Origin: Crocodylus rhombifer
Lineage: Eukaryota > Chordata > Crocodylia > Crocodylidae
Reading direction: 5' to 3'
Length of the DNA stretch: 64,000 nucleotides
NCBI GenBank assembly: GCA_038503035.1
Contig: JAVSML010020801.1
Location: 119,105-183,104, forward strand
The position numbers and the translations under genes are program-made. Positions 30,701 through 39,258 of this stretch are shown here, in pieces. Positions within the stretch are counted from its first letter, which is position 1; each line of letters opens with the position of its first letter. The notes under the pieces were generated by a model, which saw nothing but the letters and a program-made list of their open reading frames with translations, was not told the DNA's origin and did no database searches.

Positions 30701-33201
30701 TGTAAAAAAACATTTAAAGCTGGGTCTATGTCCAAATTGCCAAATCTTTTCATATCCCTCTGAGTTGATTCAGAGGACTCCGATTCGATTCAGAGAGATT
30801 AAAGGGTCCTCTGTTTCCATTCAGATTCAAAGATTCAGTCACTGAATTGGGCCGAATCTCCACCGAATGAAATCAGGAACCAAAGCCTCTCACAGCCTTA
30901 TTAAGTAGTCTGGGTACTTCACCAATTGCCAGATAACTGATGGTCTCAGGATGTTCAAAGCAAAGACGAAATTCCCAGCCATGACGCTGAAGTGGTTTCA
31001 GATAATAACACCCAACATTTGTTGCCTTTTTTTGTCCCAAGGCGCCTAAAACACTGCAGCCATATAGTGTTTAACAGGCCCTGGCCTGGGCAGAGGGAGG
31101 AGAGCAGGAAGCCTGGACCAGAGGCCACCCTGTCCTGGGCAGCCAGGAAGGCTCCCACCTTTTGCCTTGAGCAGGATCTGGCAGCCGCCCGTTGGCACTT
31201 TTACATGTGCTCCGGGGGTGTGGGGTGACACTTGTGTGTTAGCATCCCCGTGCATAAAAATGGTGGTGGCAACACCTGAACTAACACTTGAACAAACTTT
31301 AGTTCTAGCACCCCCGCCACCATTTTGAAGCTCCAGGACACTGATTCATGGCAAAACTGAGTAGTTAATTTGGACATTGCATGTTGGACTTTTTGAATGC
31401 ACCATTTAAGCATTTAATGTGTCTTTTTATTAACGCTTTTGGATACAGTCATGTTTATAATCGGGGGGGGGGCCTCTAAATTTATGTTTGTCCAGGGCCC
31501 CGATAAATCTTAATCCACCTCTGCCTTGTTTTCTCTTCCTGACTCTGAGTGCAGCAACTGTAATCATCCTGGCCATCCTGCTCGCAGTGGCACTCACAGC
31601 CATCATAATCATTTACTGCTGTATGAAGAGGAGGACAGGTAAAGTGGGGAGAGGCCATTGGGCTTCAGGGTCACAAAGGGAGGTGACAGGTCAGAGAGGG
31701 TGGAGGGAATTATGAATGCCTGGGGGTGGAGAGGCTTGAGCTCAGACTAGACGTATCTCCCATGCCATCCCAGGCTGACCCCCGTGCTGTGTGTTGCTCT
31801 GACCCTAGGCTGGGCGGTCTCCTACTCTGTGTCTGAGTTGCAGGTGCCAGAACAGTGCCTTCTGCACCGGGAGGTGACCCTGTGCTGCTCCATGGAGGGG
31901 ACGTTCCCCGGACACATGGCTGTGACATGGGAAAGGATCCACAGCAAGGACAGGACAGTGCCTGAGAGTGCTGGGGAAGAAGGGAGCCCAGAGCTTCAGC
32001 CGCTGTTAGCTGCCCTCCCCCAGAGCTGGAGAGTGACAGAGAAGAGAACCAGGACCTGCCTCACATCCTCCCTGACCTTCATCCCCACGGTGCAGGACGA
32101 TGGGGCACGGGTCCGGTGCATCTTCCTCCATGAGGCCGAACAGATCAGAGAGGAGCGAGTGTCCCCGGAGATTCGGGTGTGGGGTGAGTGCCCAGCGCCC
32201 CGATACTACCTCTAGGTGTGGGCAGAGACTGCTGCTGTCATGGAGGGATGGAGCTGGGGACAGACCAGTTTTTGGGGTGAGCAGGCCTCACCCAGCCCTC
32301 ACTGCACTTCCCCTGCCCCACCTAGCTCCCTGGGGGGCCCAATGATCCATCAACCCCAAACAGGATCCCAGCTGTCCTTCGTACTAACACCCCCGCTGTC
32401 TCTCCAGCCCAGCCGCAGGTGTCGGAGATCCAGGTGTTGCCCGAGTGGGACCCCCGCGACAAGGTACCGTTCGCTGTCCAGCTCCACAACTTCTACCCCC
32501 GGGAGGTGCCCCCGATCCAGTGGGGCTGGGACGGGGCCGGGAGCTGGGGGCCAGACCCCGCGCAGATAAACAAGAACGCGGACGGCACGTTCACCGCGAC
32601 GAGCGTCTGGAGAGTGCCCAGCTGGAGCCTGACCCGGCCGGAGCTGCGTGTGCGAGTGTGCGTCCAGCACGGCCCCGGAGAGCCCCCGAGCGAGAGAGAG
32701 CTCAGCCTGAGGGACGCAGGTGAGGAGGGGCCATTTAATGGGATCACAACCCCACTGCAGGGGGTGTTGGGTCTGTGTGGTGTGTGAGGGGCCGGGGAGC
32801 AGCCCCTGACAGACCACAGTTCCCCTGACGGGGCCTGTCCCTGCCTCTGCCTCTTCCCTTCCCCAGGTCTTCTGCGGCCCCCGGAGGTGTCCAAAATCTC
32901 CCAGACTGAGTCCATGGCCAAGGGGAAGGGAGTCACCCTGAGCTGTCACATCACGGGGCATTTCCCAGGGGAGCTGAGTGTGACCTGGCTGCGGAGGAAC
33001 AAGAAGAAGTCATCTACTGTGATACTGCGAGAGTCAGATGAGTACAGGGTGGACCCCGGCACTGCCGTCCTAGCACAGGACGGGAAAAGCTTCAAGCAGG
33101 AGACAAGACTCATCTGCTGGACATCCAGGGACCAGGGAGTAAAGTACTTCTGCCATGTGGGACACCTCACCCTGGAGACCCCCATTGACAGCAGCTGGTG
33201 A
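21625..33201 (+). CDS. IgSF receptor gene 1, B7/NCR3LG1-like (eight exons)
   Basis: Exons 21,625-21,709, 22,786-23,115, 23,748-24,047, 24,564-24,752, 31,555-31,638, 31,809-32,183, 32,408-32,719 and 32,867-33,201 join in one frame: 2,010 nt, giving 669 residues and a TGA. All internal junctions are phase 1, as is usual for IgSF genes. The order is signal peptide, IgV, IgC1, Ser/Thr-rich stalk, TM helix, then Ig domains D1, D2, D3. V plus C1 resembles B7-H6 (for example [20 protein letters not shown] and the DGTFNLTLT motif), suggesting a ligand for an NK- or T-cell receptor at the surface; tapasin-like proteins are an alternative. D1-D3 after a TM with basic stop-transfer residues would be cytosolic, which is odd; they may instead be a separate or alternatively spliced unit. 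The 6.8-kb stalk-TM intron holds an LTR and a CR1. Confidence 0.6.
22188..22349. mobile_element. hAT-type MITE in intron 1 of gene 1
   Basis: The ends are TAGGGTTGCCAAC and GTTGGCAACCCTA (inverted). They are flanked by a perfect 8-bp direct repeat CTCTCAGA at 22,180-22,187 and 22,350-22,357. An 8-bp target duplication points to the hAT superfamily. Confidence 0.85.
22260..22541 (+). repeat. Intron 1 block paralogous to intron 2 (23,205-23,491)
   Basis: Both introns carry the MITE right end, AGAGCCTCTCTC, a CAGCCACA...AAACAAT stretch, GAAGCCATGGGGAAG-like text and CCTCTGCCCCTGGGGTGAGC in the same order. The exon-flanking sequence was therefore duplicated inside the gene. Confidence 0.7.
22786..23115 (+). 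CDS. Gene 1 exon 2: IgV domain
   Basis: The 330-nt exon lies between CCCATGCAG and GTGAGG, phase 1 at both ends. It encodes a V-set fold: B-strand Cys in [10 protein letters not shown], core Trp in VTWYF, and F-strand Cys in [12 protein letters not shown]. It differs from the copy-2 V exon at about 21 of 330 positions by my count, giving roughly nine residue changes. Several of these lie near the strand F-G end (QQHHGE against QQDYGD). Confidence 0.85.
23205..23284. mobile_element. Truncated hAT-type MITE in intron 2 of gene 1
   Basis: Only the right part ending AGAGTTGGCAACCCTA is present. It is carried within the block shared with intron 1. Confidence 0.65.
23748..24047 (+). CDS. Gene 1 exon 3: IgC1 domain
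   Basis: The 300-nt exon lies between CTTCCAG and GTGAGT, phase 1. C1-set hallmarks are [28 protein letters not shown] (with an NLT glycosylation sequon) and [11 protein letters not shown]. It sits directly after the V exon as in B7, butyrophilin and tapasin-type molecules. Confidence 0.85.
24564..24752 (+). CDS. Gene 1 exon 4: stalk
   Basis: The 189-nt open exon lies between TTCCATAG and GTAAGT, phase 1. The C-terminal half is Ser/Thr-rich ([18 protein letters not shown]), as expected for a membrane-proximal stalk. Joined to the TM exon it makes a CNET sequon at the junction. From about 24,603 onward it is identical to copy 2. Confidence 0.65.
25083..25093 (+). other. Possible alternative terminal exon giving a TM-less form
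   Basis: The acceptor CCCTGACTGCCCCAG is followed by CAAAATACTAG. Spliced to the stalk in phase 1 this reads Thr-Lys-Tyr-stop. An AATAAA follows 18 bases later. The exon is speculative; no conserved protein supports it. Confidence 0.3.
25111..25116 (+). terminator. AATAAA signal after the stalk exon, gene 1
   Basis: TGTAATATAATAAAAGCC lies about 360 bp after the stalk exon and is kept exactly in copy 2. It could end a short secreted transcript. Confidence 0.45.
25214..26199 (-). mobile_element. Solo LTR, family A copy 3
   Basis: It runs from TGTGGCGGGCCAGGAGGAGG to CCTGCCACA, 986 bp. The flanks AAGGC and GAGGC suggest a 5-bp target duplication with one change. It is part of the segmental duplication and has no visible difference from 62,853-63,838, so it inserted before the duplication. 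The TATA box seen in copies 1 and 4 is lost. Confidence 0.88.
26200..28164. other. No gene recognised; GC-rich intronic sequence
   Basis: The first part to 26,361 is shared with copy 2. It has repeated CATG- and GTGGC-rich phrases (for example CCATGTGGCCACAGCCAGTGG near 26,484) and long spurious ORFs on both strands. It lies within the proposed stalk-TM intron. Confidence 0.4.
28165..29697 (+). mobile_element. CR1 LINE, 5'-truncated (copy F, subfamily with shared frameshifts)
   Basis: It begins with sequence equivalent to 54,241, then shows an internal deletion of about 240 bp near 28,217 before [15 protein letters not shown]. It ends with AAACTATGAAACTATGAG. ORF2 is broken by TAG near 28,598, a 1-nt loss just before the FADD box and a 1-nt loss in VQRRATRM. 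It lies in the large intron of IgSF gene 1. Confidence 0.88.
29698..30204. other. No gene recognised
   Basis: Intronic sequence without recognisable motif. Confidence 0.4.
30205..30875. repeat. Foldback element with GAATC-rich imperfect inverted ends
   Basis: The left end GATTCGGCCCGAATCAGGGA (30,217 onward) pairs imperfectly with the reverse complement of 30,832-30,858, which reads GATTCGGCCCAATTCAGTGA. The interior shows no coding motif. Related GAATC-rich sequence lies at 36,680-36,860. A non-autonomous DNA element is the likeliest reading. Confidence 0.45.
30876..31554. other. Intron sequence before TM exon; nothing recognised
   Basis: It contains a run of G residues near 31,462-31,471. 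No repeat or gene was identified. Confidence 0.4.
31555..31638 (+). CDS. Gene 1 exon 5: transmembrane helix
   Basis: The 84-nt exon after CTGAGTGCAG encodes [20 protein letters not shown] then CCMKRRT, a 20-residue helix with basic stop-transfer residues, ending at donor GTAAAG. It is phase 1 on both sides and a multiple of three, so skipping it would keep the frame. It joins in phase to the stalk exon 6.8 kb upstream; assignment to that gene is inference. Confidence 0.75.
31809..32183 (+). CDS. Gene 1 exon 6: Ig domain D1
   Basis: The 375-nt open exon lies between TGACCCTAG and GTGAGT, phase 1. It shows [20 protein letters not shown] with B-strand Cys and core Trp, and [17 protein letters not shown] with F-strand Cys. 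It begins only 170 bp after the TM exon, the same spacing as in the pseudogene at 14.5 kb. No leader exon lies between. Confidence 0.75.
32408..32719 (+). CDS. Gene 1 exon 7: Ig C1-like domain D2
   Basis: The 312-nt open exon is phase 1. [18 protein letters not shown] and [14 protein letters not shown] are C1-like, and the F strand has VRVCVQHGP. The B strand reads VPFAVQL without Cys, so the usual intradomain disulphide cannot form. The pseudogene copy shows the same lack, so it is ancestral to both. Confidence 0.78.
32867..33201 (+). CDS. Gene 1 exon 8: Ig C1-like domain D3 and stop
   Basis: After TTCCCCAG the frame reads [40 protein letters not shown] and [14 protein letters not shown], a complete C1-set domain. 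It ends SSW-TGA at 33,199-33,201. A GTGAGT begins at 33,198, so splicing to the tail exon at 33,508 is possible; it would add Pro-Cys and a stop. Either way the protein ends here. Confidence 0.72.
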
Positions 33202-33507
33202 GTGGTGGGGGACAGGGCAAGCCCAATGGCTGTTCTGGGATAAGGGGCCTTGTCACACGTGGCAATGTGTCAGGGGATGATCCTGACCACAAACAGACTC
33301 CCCCAGCTCTGATCCCATCTCATAGCTGGAGACCCCGTGTCCTGAGAAGCAGGCTACAACCCCGCACCTGCACTCCCCCGTGTCCCAGCAGTTGTGTGCT
33401 GCCTGCAGCCCTACCCAGCTCATGGGGAAGCTCAGAGGCTCTAGGTCTACCAGGTGAATGGACCCAAGGTCTCAGATTGCACTTTAAGGCTTGTTCTTGT
33501 TTTCTAG

Positions 33508-33538
33508 GCCATGTTGAGTCTGACAGAGCCTGAAGGAG
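33508..33538 (+). other. 31-nt tail exon, gene 1
   Basis: It lies between TTTTCTAG and GTGAGG and matches the pseudogene tail exon at 18,563-18,593. In gene 1 the incoming frame meets TGA almost at once, so it would be mainly untranslated. No poly(A) signal was seen nearby. Confidence 0.4.
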
Positions 33539-34097
33539 GTGAGGAGGTGGCTGAGAAGAGAGGAAGCTTTGTCGGTGTGGAGAAATCCGTCTCCCTCTTT
33601 GTGCCTAGGTCTGAGACCTCCCGTCCTCCTTATTGTTTCCCACCAGGGAACCTGGGGAACCAGTTTGGTGATGTTGGGCACTCCATCAGGGGTAATGACC
33701 ACTTTTAAAATGATTGGTTGCCATCAGCAGGGTTCAAAAAATACCTGGTATTGGGTGGAACCAGGTGTTGAGACCCAAAAGTTATTTAAGATTAGTGGGT
33801 ACCTCAGACTGTTGTTTGCATGAGTATGCTTGAAGATTAGCTGTAAAGTTAGATCTAAGTACATCAGATGCATATCAAAAGGGGCACTGAACTCTAAATA
33901 TCCCGTATTGCTCAACGTGTTTTTTCTGGAATCCCTTTGCTTTCCTCTTCCCCCATTCTCCCCCTCTCTGACCCGTAAAAAGTTACCTGTTCCAGCATGC
34001 TTGGCTGTGAATGTCTGAAATATCTGACATCCGTGAGTCTCTGAAATCAAGGGGGAGGGACAAGTACCCCACTGCATACCCCCTGACTGCACCCTGC
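33539..34097. other. No gene recognised
   Basis: AT-richer sequence follows the IgSF exons. The phrase TGGCTGTGAATGTCTGAAAT and a following repeat, ACAAGTACCCCACTGCATACC (34,061), link it to 265 bp in the window. Confidence 0.35.
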
Positions 34098-34184
34098 CTG
34101 CCTCCACTGGGCTTCAATCTTGTGGGAACCGCGCCCCATGCAAGCGTGCTTCAAGCCACTGGGAACCAAGCCCAGTGGAGGCAG
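34098..34184. repeat. Inverted repeat with 17-bp perfect arms
   Basis: CTGCCTCCACTGGGCTT at 34,098-34,114 is the exact reverse complement of 34,168-34,184. The related unit at 1,309-1,358 sits next to LTR copy 1, and this copy keeps the left flank intact. Confidence 0.7.
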
Positions 34185-34198
34185 GGGCTGCACTGTGC

Positions 34199-34331
34199 TC
34201 ATAGTATGGGAAACAAGCAAGGGGAACTTACCCTCCTGCTAGCTGACACCAACCCAGACATAGTGGGGCTCACTGAAACATAATGGGACCCAACACATGA
34301 TGGGGTGGTGAATGTCAAGGGCTATAGGCTG
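34199..34331 (+). mobile_element. CR1 ORF2 endonuclease fragment
   Basis: It reads SMGNKQGELTLLLADTNPDI, VGLTET and VVNVKGYRLC, as at 47,823-47,955, but with TAA-type damage. It ends at the LTR boundary and does not resume after it. Confidence 0.75.
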
Positions 34332-35369
34332 TGTGGCGGGCCAGTAGGGGACGCTCCTGCATTGAGCCGCCCACCTCCCCGCTCCCGACCCCCTGCCAGG
34401 CTCCGAATGCCTCCCTAGGGGCTCCTTATGTCCGGCCCAACCTCTTCCTGGAGCACACTCACTAGCCTGGGGGTAACGTGCCACCACCACCCTGAGAAGG
34501 GACTGTCTCAGCCCTGTGTCCTCGGGGAAACACGGGCCTAATAGTCCAATGGGTACTCGACCCAGTACAGGCACTTGGGGCGCTTCCCCAAGTCGGGGGC
34601 AAAAAGTAAAGTCTCCCTTAGTCCGCAGATCTAAGGGGTCTCTTATGCATAATTTAGACCCACCCCTCAATAAGTCTCCCACCCCGGTCACAAAGGAGAA
34701 CTTTACTGGTTACAGGGGTAGGGTGAAAATAGGGTACAGGGTTGAGCAATATCCTAGAAATCCTGAAGAGCAAACGGTGTGGGTGAGGTAGCCTTTTGAT
34801 CACGCATCTGAGTTACTGCTAGCTAGATATCTACCCAGATCTCGAGTAGCTCACTCACACGCTTCATCCAGGGGCTGGTGAGATCCTTTCTAGCGTCCGG
34901 CTGTTCCTGGTTCATGAGTTTTTGGGGGAGAGGGCCCTTTCAGATGTTTATGCTCCTCTGAGTCCCCCCCTCATGGCTCCAGCCTCACCTCATGGCCGAA
35001 GAGACCGCCTCCTCGCCCATCCTGACTTATATAGCCCCCGTGACCTCATTCACCTGGGCCAGTGGAGGCCAGCCCCGCTTGGCTGTGAGCCAACCCATTT
35101 GAAATACATCACCTGTTACCGGGCAGATTCCAACCCACTAGGTAGAAGCCCCTCACCCAGGTAGGTGGCATAAGTCCCGTAGGCAGAGGGAGCAGGTTTC
35201 CCCTCCCTCAGGACTGCAGCCAGCTGACTTTACCTAAAGGGACAGGCTGAGGGTGGGGTCCCCTGTGTGCAGGGCCCATCCTAATCAAATGGTCACAGCA
35301 CAGAGATTTTAATCACAGTGGCACAGGGCAGAGATTTTTGGGGAGAAACCAAGGTGGCTTTCTGCCACA
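34332..35369 (-). mobile_element. Solo LTR, family A copy 4
   Basis: It runs from TGTGGCGGGCCAGTAGGGG to TTCTGCCACA, about 1,038 bp. On the minus strand it has TATATAA (near 35,030). The flanks GGCTG and GGGTG may be a one-mismatch 5-bp duplication. Confidence 0.87.
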
Positions 35370-35372
35370 GGG

Positions 35373-36205
35373 TGTGAATCAGGCCCCAAGCTACCTGCCG
35401 GCAGGGGATGGATCTCAGCCCAATGTGGCCTTAGCAAAGCTCTTGGCACAGCTGGAAACCACAGAGCGAATGAGAAGCATGTGTGTGGTTGGGGAAAAGT
35501 CCAGACCTGCTAGTGCTGCTGTTGAGAGAACATCTGGGAAACAGCTGTGCACAGCTGGCTCGTTGGTCTAGGGGTATGATTCTCGCTTAGGGTGCGAGAG
35601 GTCCCGGGTTCAAATCCCAGACGAGCCCCTTTTGCCATCGGTTTTACGGTTGGACTTGCCTGCAGCCACCCCAAGACCAGACTCTGCCTGGCCCAGGCTT
35701 ATAGAGTTGGAAGGGAAATGGCTGCAGTGCCAGCAGGGCATACCTTGAAGCGATCCAGAGTTCAAGTCTCATATGGGCTGTGAGAGAGGCTTGTCCCTTG
35801 CTCTCCCCAGCCCAGGGCAGCACTTTGTGCTTGTGGCCAGCACCAGCAATCTGACCCATGGTCCTAGTTTCCCCAGTGCAGAGGTCCTGAAATTCCTTCC
35901 CCCTTTGGAGGGGAACAGCCTTGTCCTGGGAAATCCTGCAGTGCTTGTTGGTCTGGGATTGTCAACTATCTCCCCTCAGAAGGGACAATCACCTCCCAGA
36001 CCCAGGACTCTCCTGGAGACGTGGCTCTTCCCTCTGTGTCCTCAGCAGAGCTATGGACAGGGCTGGAAACCACAAGCCCTGATGACAGCTTTGGGGGTGC
36101 CAGGAGTTTTCCAGCCCTGCCTGCCTCTGCTTGGAGACAGTGGCCATGGTGGGGCTGCATCCAGCTGGCTGTTTGGGCCAGGGCTGTGATTATTGCTCCA
36201 AGACC
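35373..36205 (+). repeat. tRNA(Pro)-bearing unit, copy 2 (uninterrupted)
   Basis: It aligns with 5,334-5,787 plus 6,585-6,930, showing the empty site for the CR1 at 5,788. It stops inside the second tRNA-like segment near 36,200, where a tandem repeat begins. Confidence 0.75.
35557..35628 (+). tRNA. tRNA-Pro (AGG)
   Basis: The 72-nt sequence folds as a cloverleaf. The acceptor arms GGCTCGT and ACGAGCC pair fully, the anticodon stem CTCGC/GCGAG is perfect around loop TTAGGGT (AGG at 35,589-35,591), and the T arm is CCGGG-TTCAAAT-CCCAG with one mismatch. It matches the vertebrate tRNA-Pro(AGG) as I know it apart from that base. TTTT at 35,630-35,633 can end pol III transcription. The T-stem mismatch leaves some doubt about function. 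Confidence 0.88.
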
Positions 36206-36224
36206 AAGACAGACAAGCACCCAT

Positions 36225-36665
36225 GTCATGAGTTTTGCATGTCAGTAGCTAGGGGTGCAAGGCCCCAGAACCCAGAAGCCCCTGCACCGATCTCCTTGAC
36301 AGCTCTCAGCCTTCATGGCCTCAGTAGGGGCCACCATCCCTGCAGCTTTCACCCCGCTGCACCTTACCACACACAGTGTCACCTATGTCACAAGTTTTGC
36401 TTGTCACCAGCTTAAGGTACAGTTTCCCCCAAACCTCTGCACCTATCTCCTTGAAACTTGGTAGACTTTGTGACCTATGCAGGGGATACCATCCCTGCAG
36501 TTTTCACCACCCTGTGGTGTAACACATAGCACATGACATGAGTTTTGCTTTCAAGAATTTGCTGTGCCATTTCCCCTGAACCTCTGCACCCATCTCCTCA
36601 AAACTTGGTAGGCTTCATGCTATCAGCAGAGGCTACCACCCTGCAAGCTTTATCCAAATCAGACA
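36225..36665 (+). repeat. Three-unit tandem repeat, about 150-bp period
   Basis: Units begin near 36,226, 36,387 and 36,535 with (A)TGAGTTTTGC-like text. Each contains CCTCTGCACC-ATCTCCT, AAACTTGGTAG (second and third) and a CCATCCCTGCAG-like end. No coding potential is seen. Confidence 0.65.
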
Positions 36666-36679
36666 AAAACCAACAAAGT

Positions 36680-36865
36680 TATAGATATTTCACTGATTCC
36701 GCCTTATACTTTATGGCCAAGTCTCTGAATCAGCTCCAAAACTTCAGTGTTGATTCAGCTGAATCGAAGCGGAAAACTGATTCGGAGCTCCAAATCAAAT
36801 TGCTGGCATCCGAATCCTCTGAATCTGAACCCAAATCAAATAGTTTCGTATTCACACAGGCCTAC
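36680..36865. repeat. GAATC-rich repeat related to the 30.2-30.9 kb foldback
   Basis: Repeated TGATTC, GAATC and CCAAATCAAA words resemble the ends of the foldback element. It ends abruptly at CR1 copy G. Confidence 0.4.
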
Positions 36866-37818
36866 TCTTCAACATCCTTAGCAACAATGTGGACATTGGT
36901 GTCAGAAGTGCACTGGCCAAGTTCACCAGCGACACTAAGTTTTGGGGCAAAGCATCCACACCTGAGGATAGGCTAGTGATCCAGGCTGACTTGGATAAGC
37001 TTAGTAAGTGGGTGGATATAAACCTGATGACATTCAGCACTGAAAAATGCAAGGTACTCGACCTCGGGGAAAGAAACCCCGCAGTACACTTGTAGGCCTG
37101 ACAGTGCTGTGCGCACTGGCACCACGGCTGAAAGAGACTTGGAGGTCATGATTGACCTCAAGATGAACATGACCCATGAATGTGATGTCGTAGCTGGTAA
37201 AGCAAACCAAACTCTGGCTTACATCTATAGAAGCTTCTCCGGTAAATCTCAGGATATCATCCTCCCACTGTACTCGGCTTTGGTGAGGCCGCAGCTGGAG
37301 TACTGCATCCAGTTCTGGGCTCCACAATTCAAAAAGGACGTAGAGAAGCTTGAGAGAGTCCAGAGAAGAGCCACGCACATGATCAGAGGTCAGGAAAACA
37401 GACCTTATGACGACAGGCTGAGAGCCATGGGACTATACAGCCTGGAAAAGCACAGGCTCAGGTGTGACCTGGTGGCTGCCTATAAATATGTAAGGGGTGT
37501 GCATCAGGATCTGGCGGAATATCCATTCACCAAAGTGCCCCAAGGGATAACAAAGACTAATGGTCATAAACTCCTCCCAGACTGTTTTAGGCTGGATGTG
37601 AGGAAGAACTTCTTTACTGTCTGAAGCCCCAAAGGCCTGCAATAGAGTCCCTCCAGAAGTGGTGCAGGCACCTACTCTGGATTCTTTCAAGAAACATTTG
37701 GATGTCTCTCTTGCTGGGATCCTTTGATCCTAGTTGACTTCCTGCCCCTGGCCAGGAGGCTGGACTTGATGATCCTCAAGGTCCCTTCCATCCCTAATGT
37801 CTATGAAATGTATGAAAT
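36866..37818 (+). mobile_element. CR1 LINE, 5'-truncated (copy G)
   Basis: It begins in the RT domain (NNVDIGVRSALAKF) with the catalytic box mutated to FTSDTKFWG. It continues through LEVMIDLKMNMTHE, VRPQLEYCIQFWAPQFKKD and the tail, with TGA at 37,622. It ends TCTATGAAATGTATGAAAT. Confidence 0.9.
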
Positions 37819-39187
37819 CCCAGCCTGGGGACCCCTTTCCTGTTTCCAGCACCTAACCAGTCTGCAGGACCAGCAGGAGAGGCTCACAAATGGTACTAAC
37901 AGGTGGAACTGAGGGCAGAAGGGTTGTCATTGCATGTCCATTGCCTCGAGCTGCTGCAGCCACTAAGGGGCAAAGACACTGGAGGGACAGAGCATGAACT
38001 CAGACTCTCTCCTGCCTGACTTGCAGAGCAGGATCTTGAACTTTTCCCCTATCTGAATCAGATCTTCCACCCACTCCGCCTTTTTATTCCCGTTGGCCCT
38101 GGCCTGCAGCCCAGGCAATGCCCCCGCAAGCTGGAGCTCCAGGCTCATCCAGGAGGCCCAGACTTCCTCTAAGACAGCCTGTGACTCTTGGGACCAGCCA
38201 GACTGTGCCCGATCACTTTATGAGTGACCGGAGGCAGGCCGAGGGTCACCCCAGGTAGCCACTGCAGTCCCAGTAATCCAGTTGAGGGTTGAGGCTCTAT
38301 CAGAGTCAAGGGGGAAGGTAGAGCAGAGCCAGGAGGATTAAACATAGCAGGGCAGGGACTGGTGAGGCTGGGATCAGGCAGAGGCAAGGCAGAGATGCAG
38401 GAGCTCACCCAGGAGTGGTGTTGCAAGTCCCAGAGGTTTTAGAGTTGCCTTGCTGGGGCTCAGGGTTCCCTAGGGCCCTCCTGGTCACCTGGCTCCTCTT
38501 CTATGTCCTCATGGGAGAAAGGCCATGCTGGACTGGTGCCTGACTACATTTTGTTGCTGCTTGCTGACCCGGCTGCTTTGGGTTTGAATCCCTGTAATCA
38601 TCATAACAGTGGCCCGCAAACCCGTGGTCTGCCTGCGGCAATGGAGCCTTGCTAGTCACTGCAGTGTCTTTCCTCATGCAGGTCAGACAATGGCATGCCC
38701 CATGTTTAAATTGCACCTGGGCTTGTGATAGGTGTAGGATGGGGGGTCCATCCTGAGGGATCTGGGGGGCAGGACCCAGAGAGCACGATGGGCCCCAGGG
38801 TGGTGGTGCACATGCATTTCTGTGTGGTGGACCTTCCGCCTCCATTCTATGAGCCCCACAGCAAAGAAGTGAGTCTTTTCCCTTCTACCCCACCAAGGGC
38901 TCAGCTGGGGCTGCACTGAAGAGGGGAATGCTCTTGCACAGCCCAGATCCCCCTTGCCTGTGTGCTGCAGTGCTTGGCCCCTCCTGGCAGGCCCAGCGGG
39001 GAGAGCGTGGACAACCAGGCTGGGGTTGCATGTATATGGGGGTCCTGCTCTTGGGGCACTGTTCTCATGCACCACTGAGATCCCACTGAGATATGCTGGG
39101 GCCAGAGGCAACCTGGCTGGAAAAGAGGGACCTGCTTCTGGGGTACAGGTGGGAGCTACTGGCAGAGCCCAGGCTCCATGCTTGTGT
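37819..39187. other. No gene recognised
   Basis: Mixed unique sequence. A long minus ORF (38,683-39,624) overlaps a decayed tRNA in antisense and has no domain. Confidence 0.4.
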
Positions 39188-39258
39188 GGCTGTGGTGCAG
39201 GGTGTGAGTCTTGCTTCGGGGGTGGGAGGTCCTGGGTGCCAATCCTGAATGAGTCTCC
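39188..39258 (+). pseudogene. tRNA-Pro-like pseudogene (CGG loop)
   Basis: GGCTGTGGTG starts a 71-nt tRNA-Pro-like frame with loop TTCGGGG and a damaged B box (GGGTGCCAATCC). The acceptor arms do not pair. Confidence 0.5.

Noticed and set aside
31809..33201. D1-D3 as an independent gene with its own leader
   Set aside because: Only about 170 bp separate TM and D1, with no signal-peptide exon in either copy. It is kept as an alternative but not annotated separately.
36225..36665. Tandem repeats as a CRISPR array
   Set aside because: The units are about 150 bp, diverged and without spacer structure, and the genome is eukaryotic.
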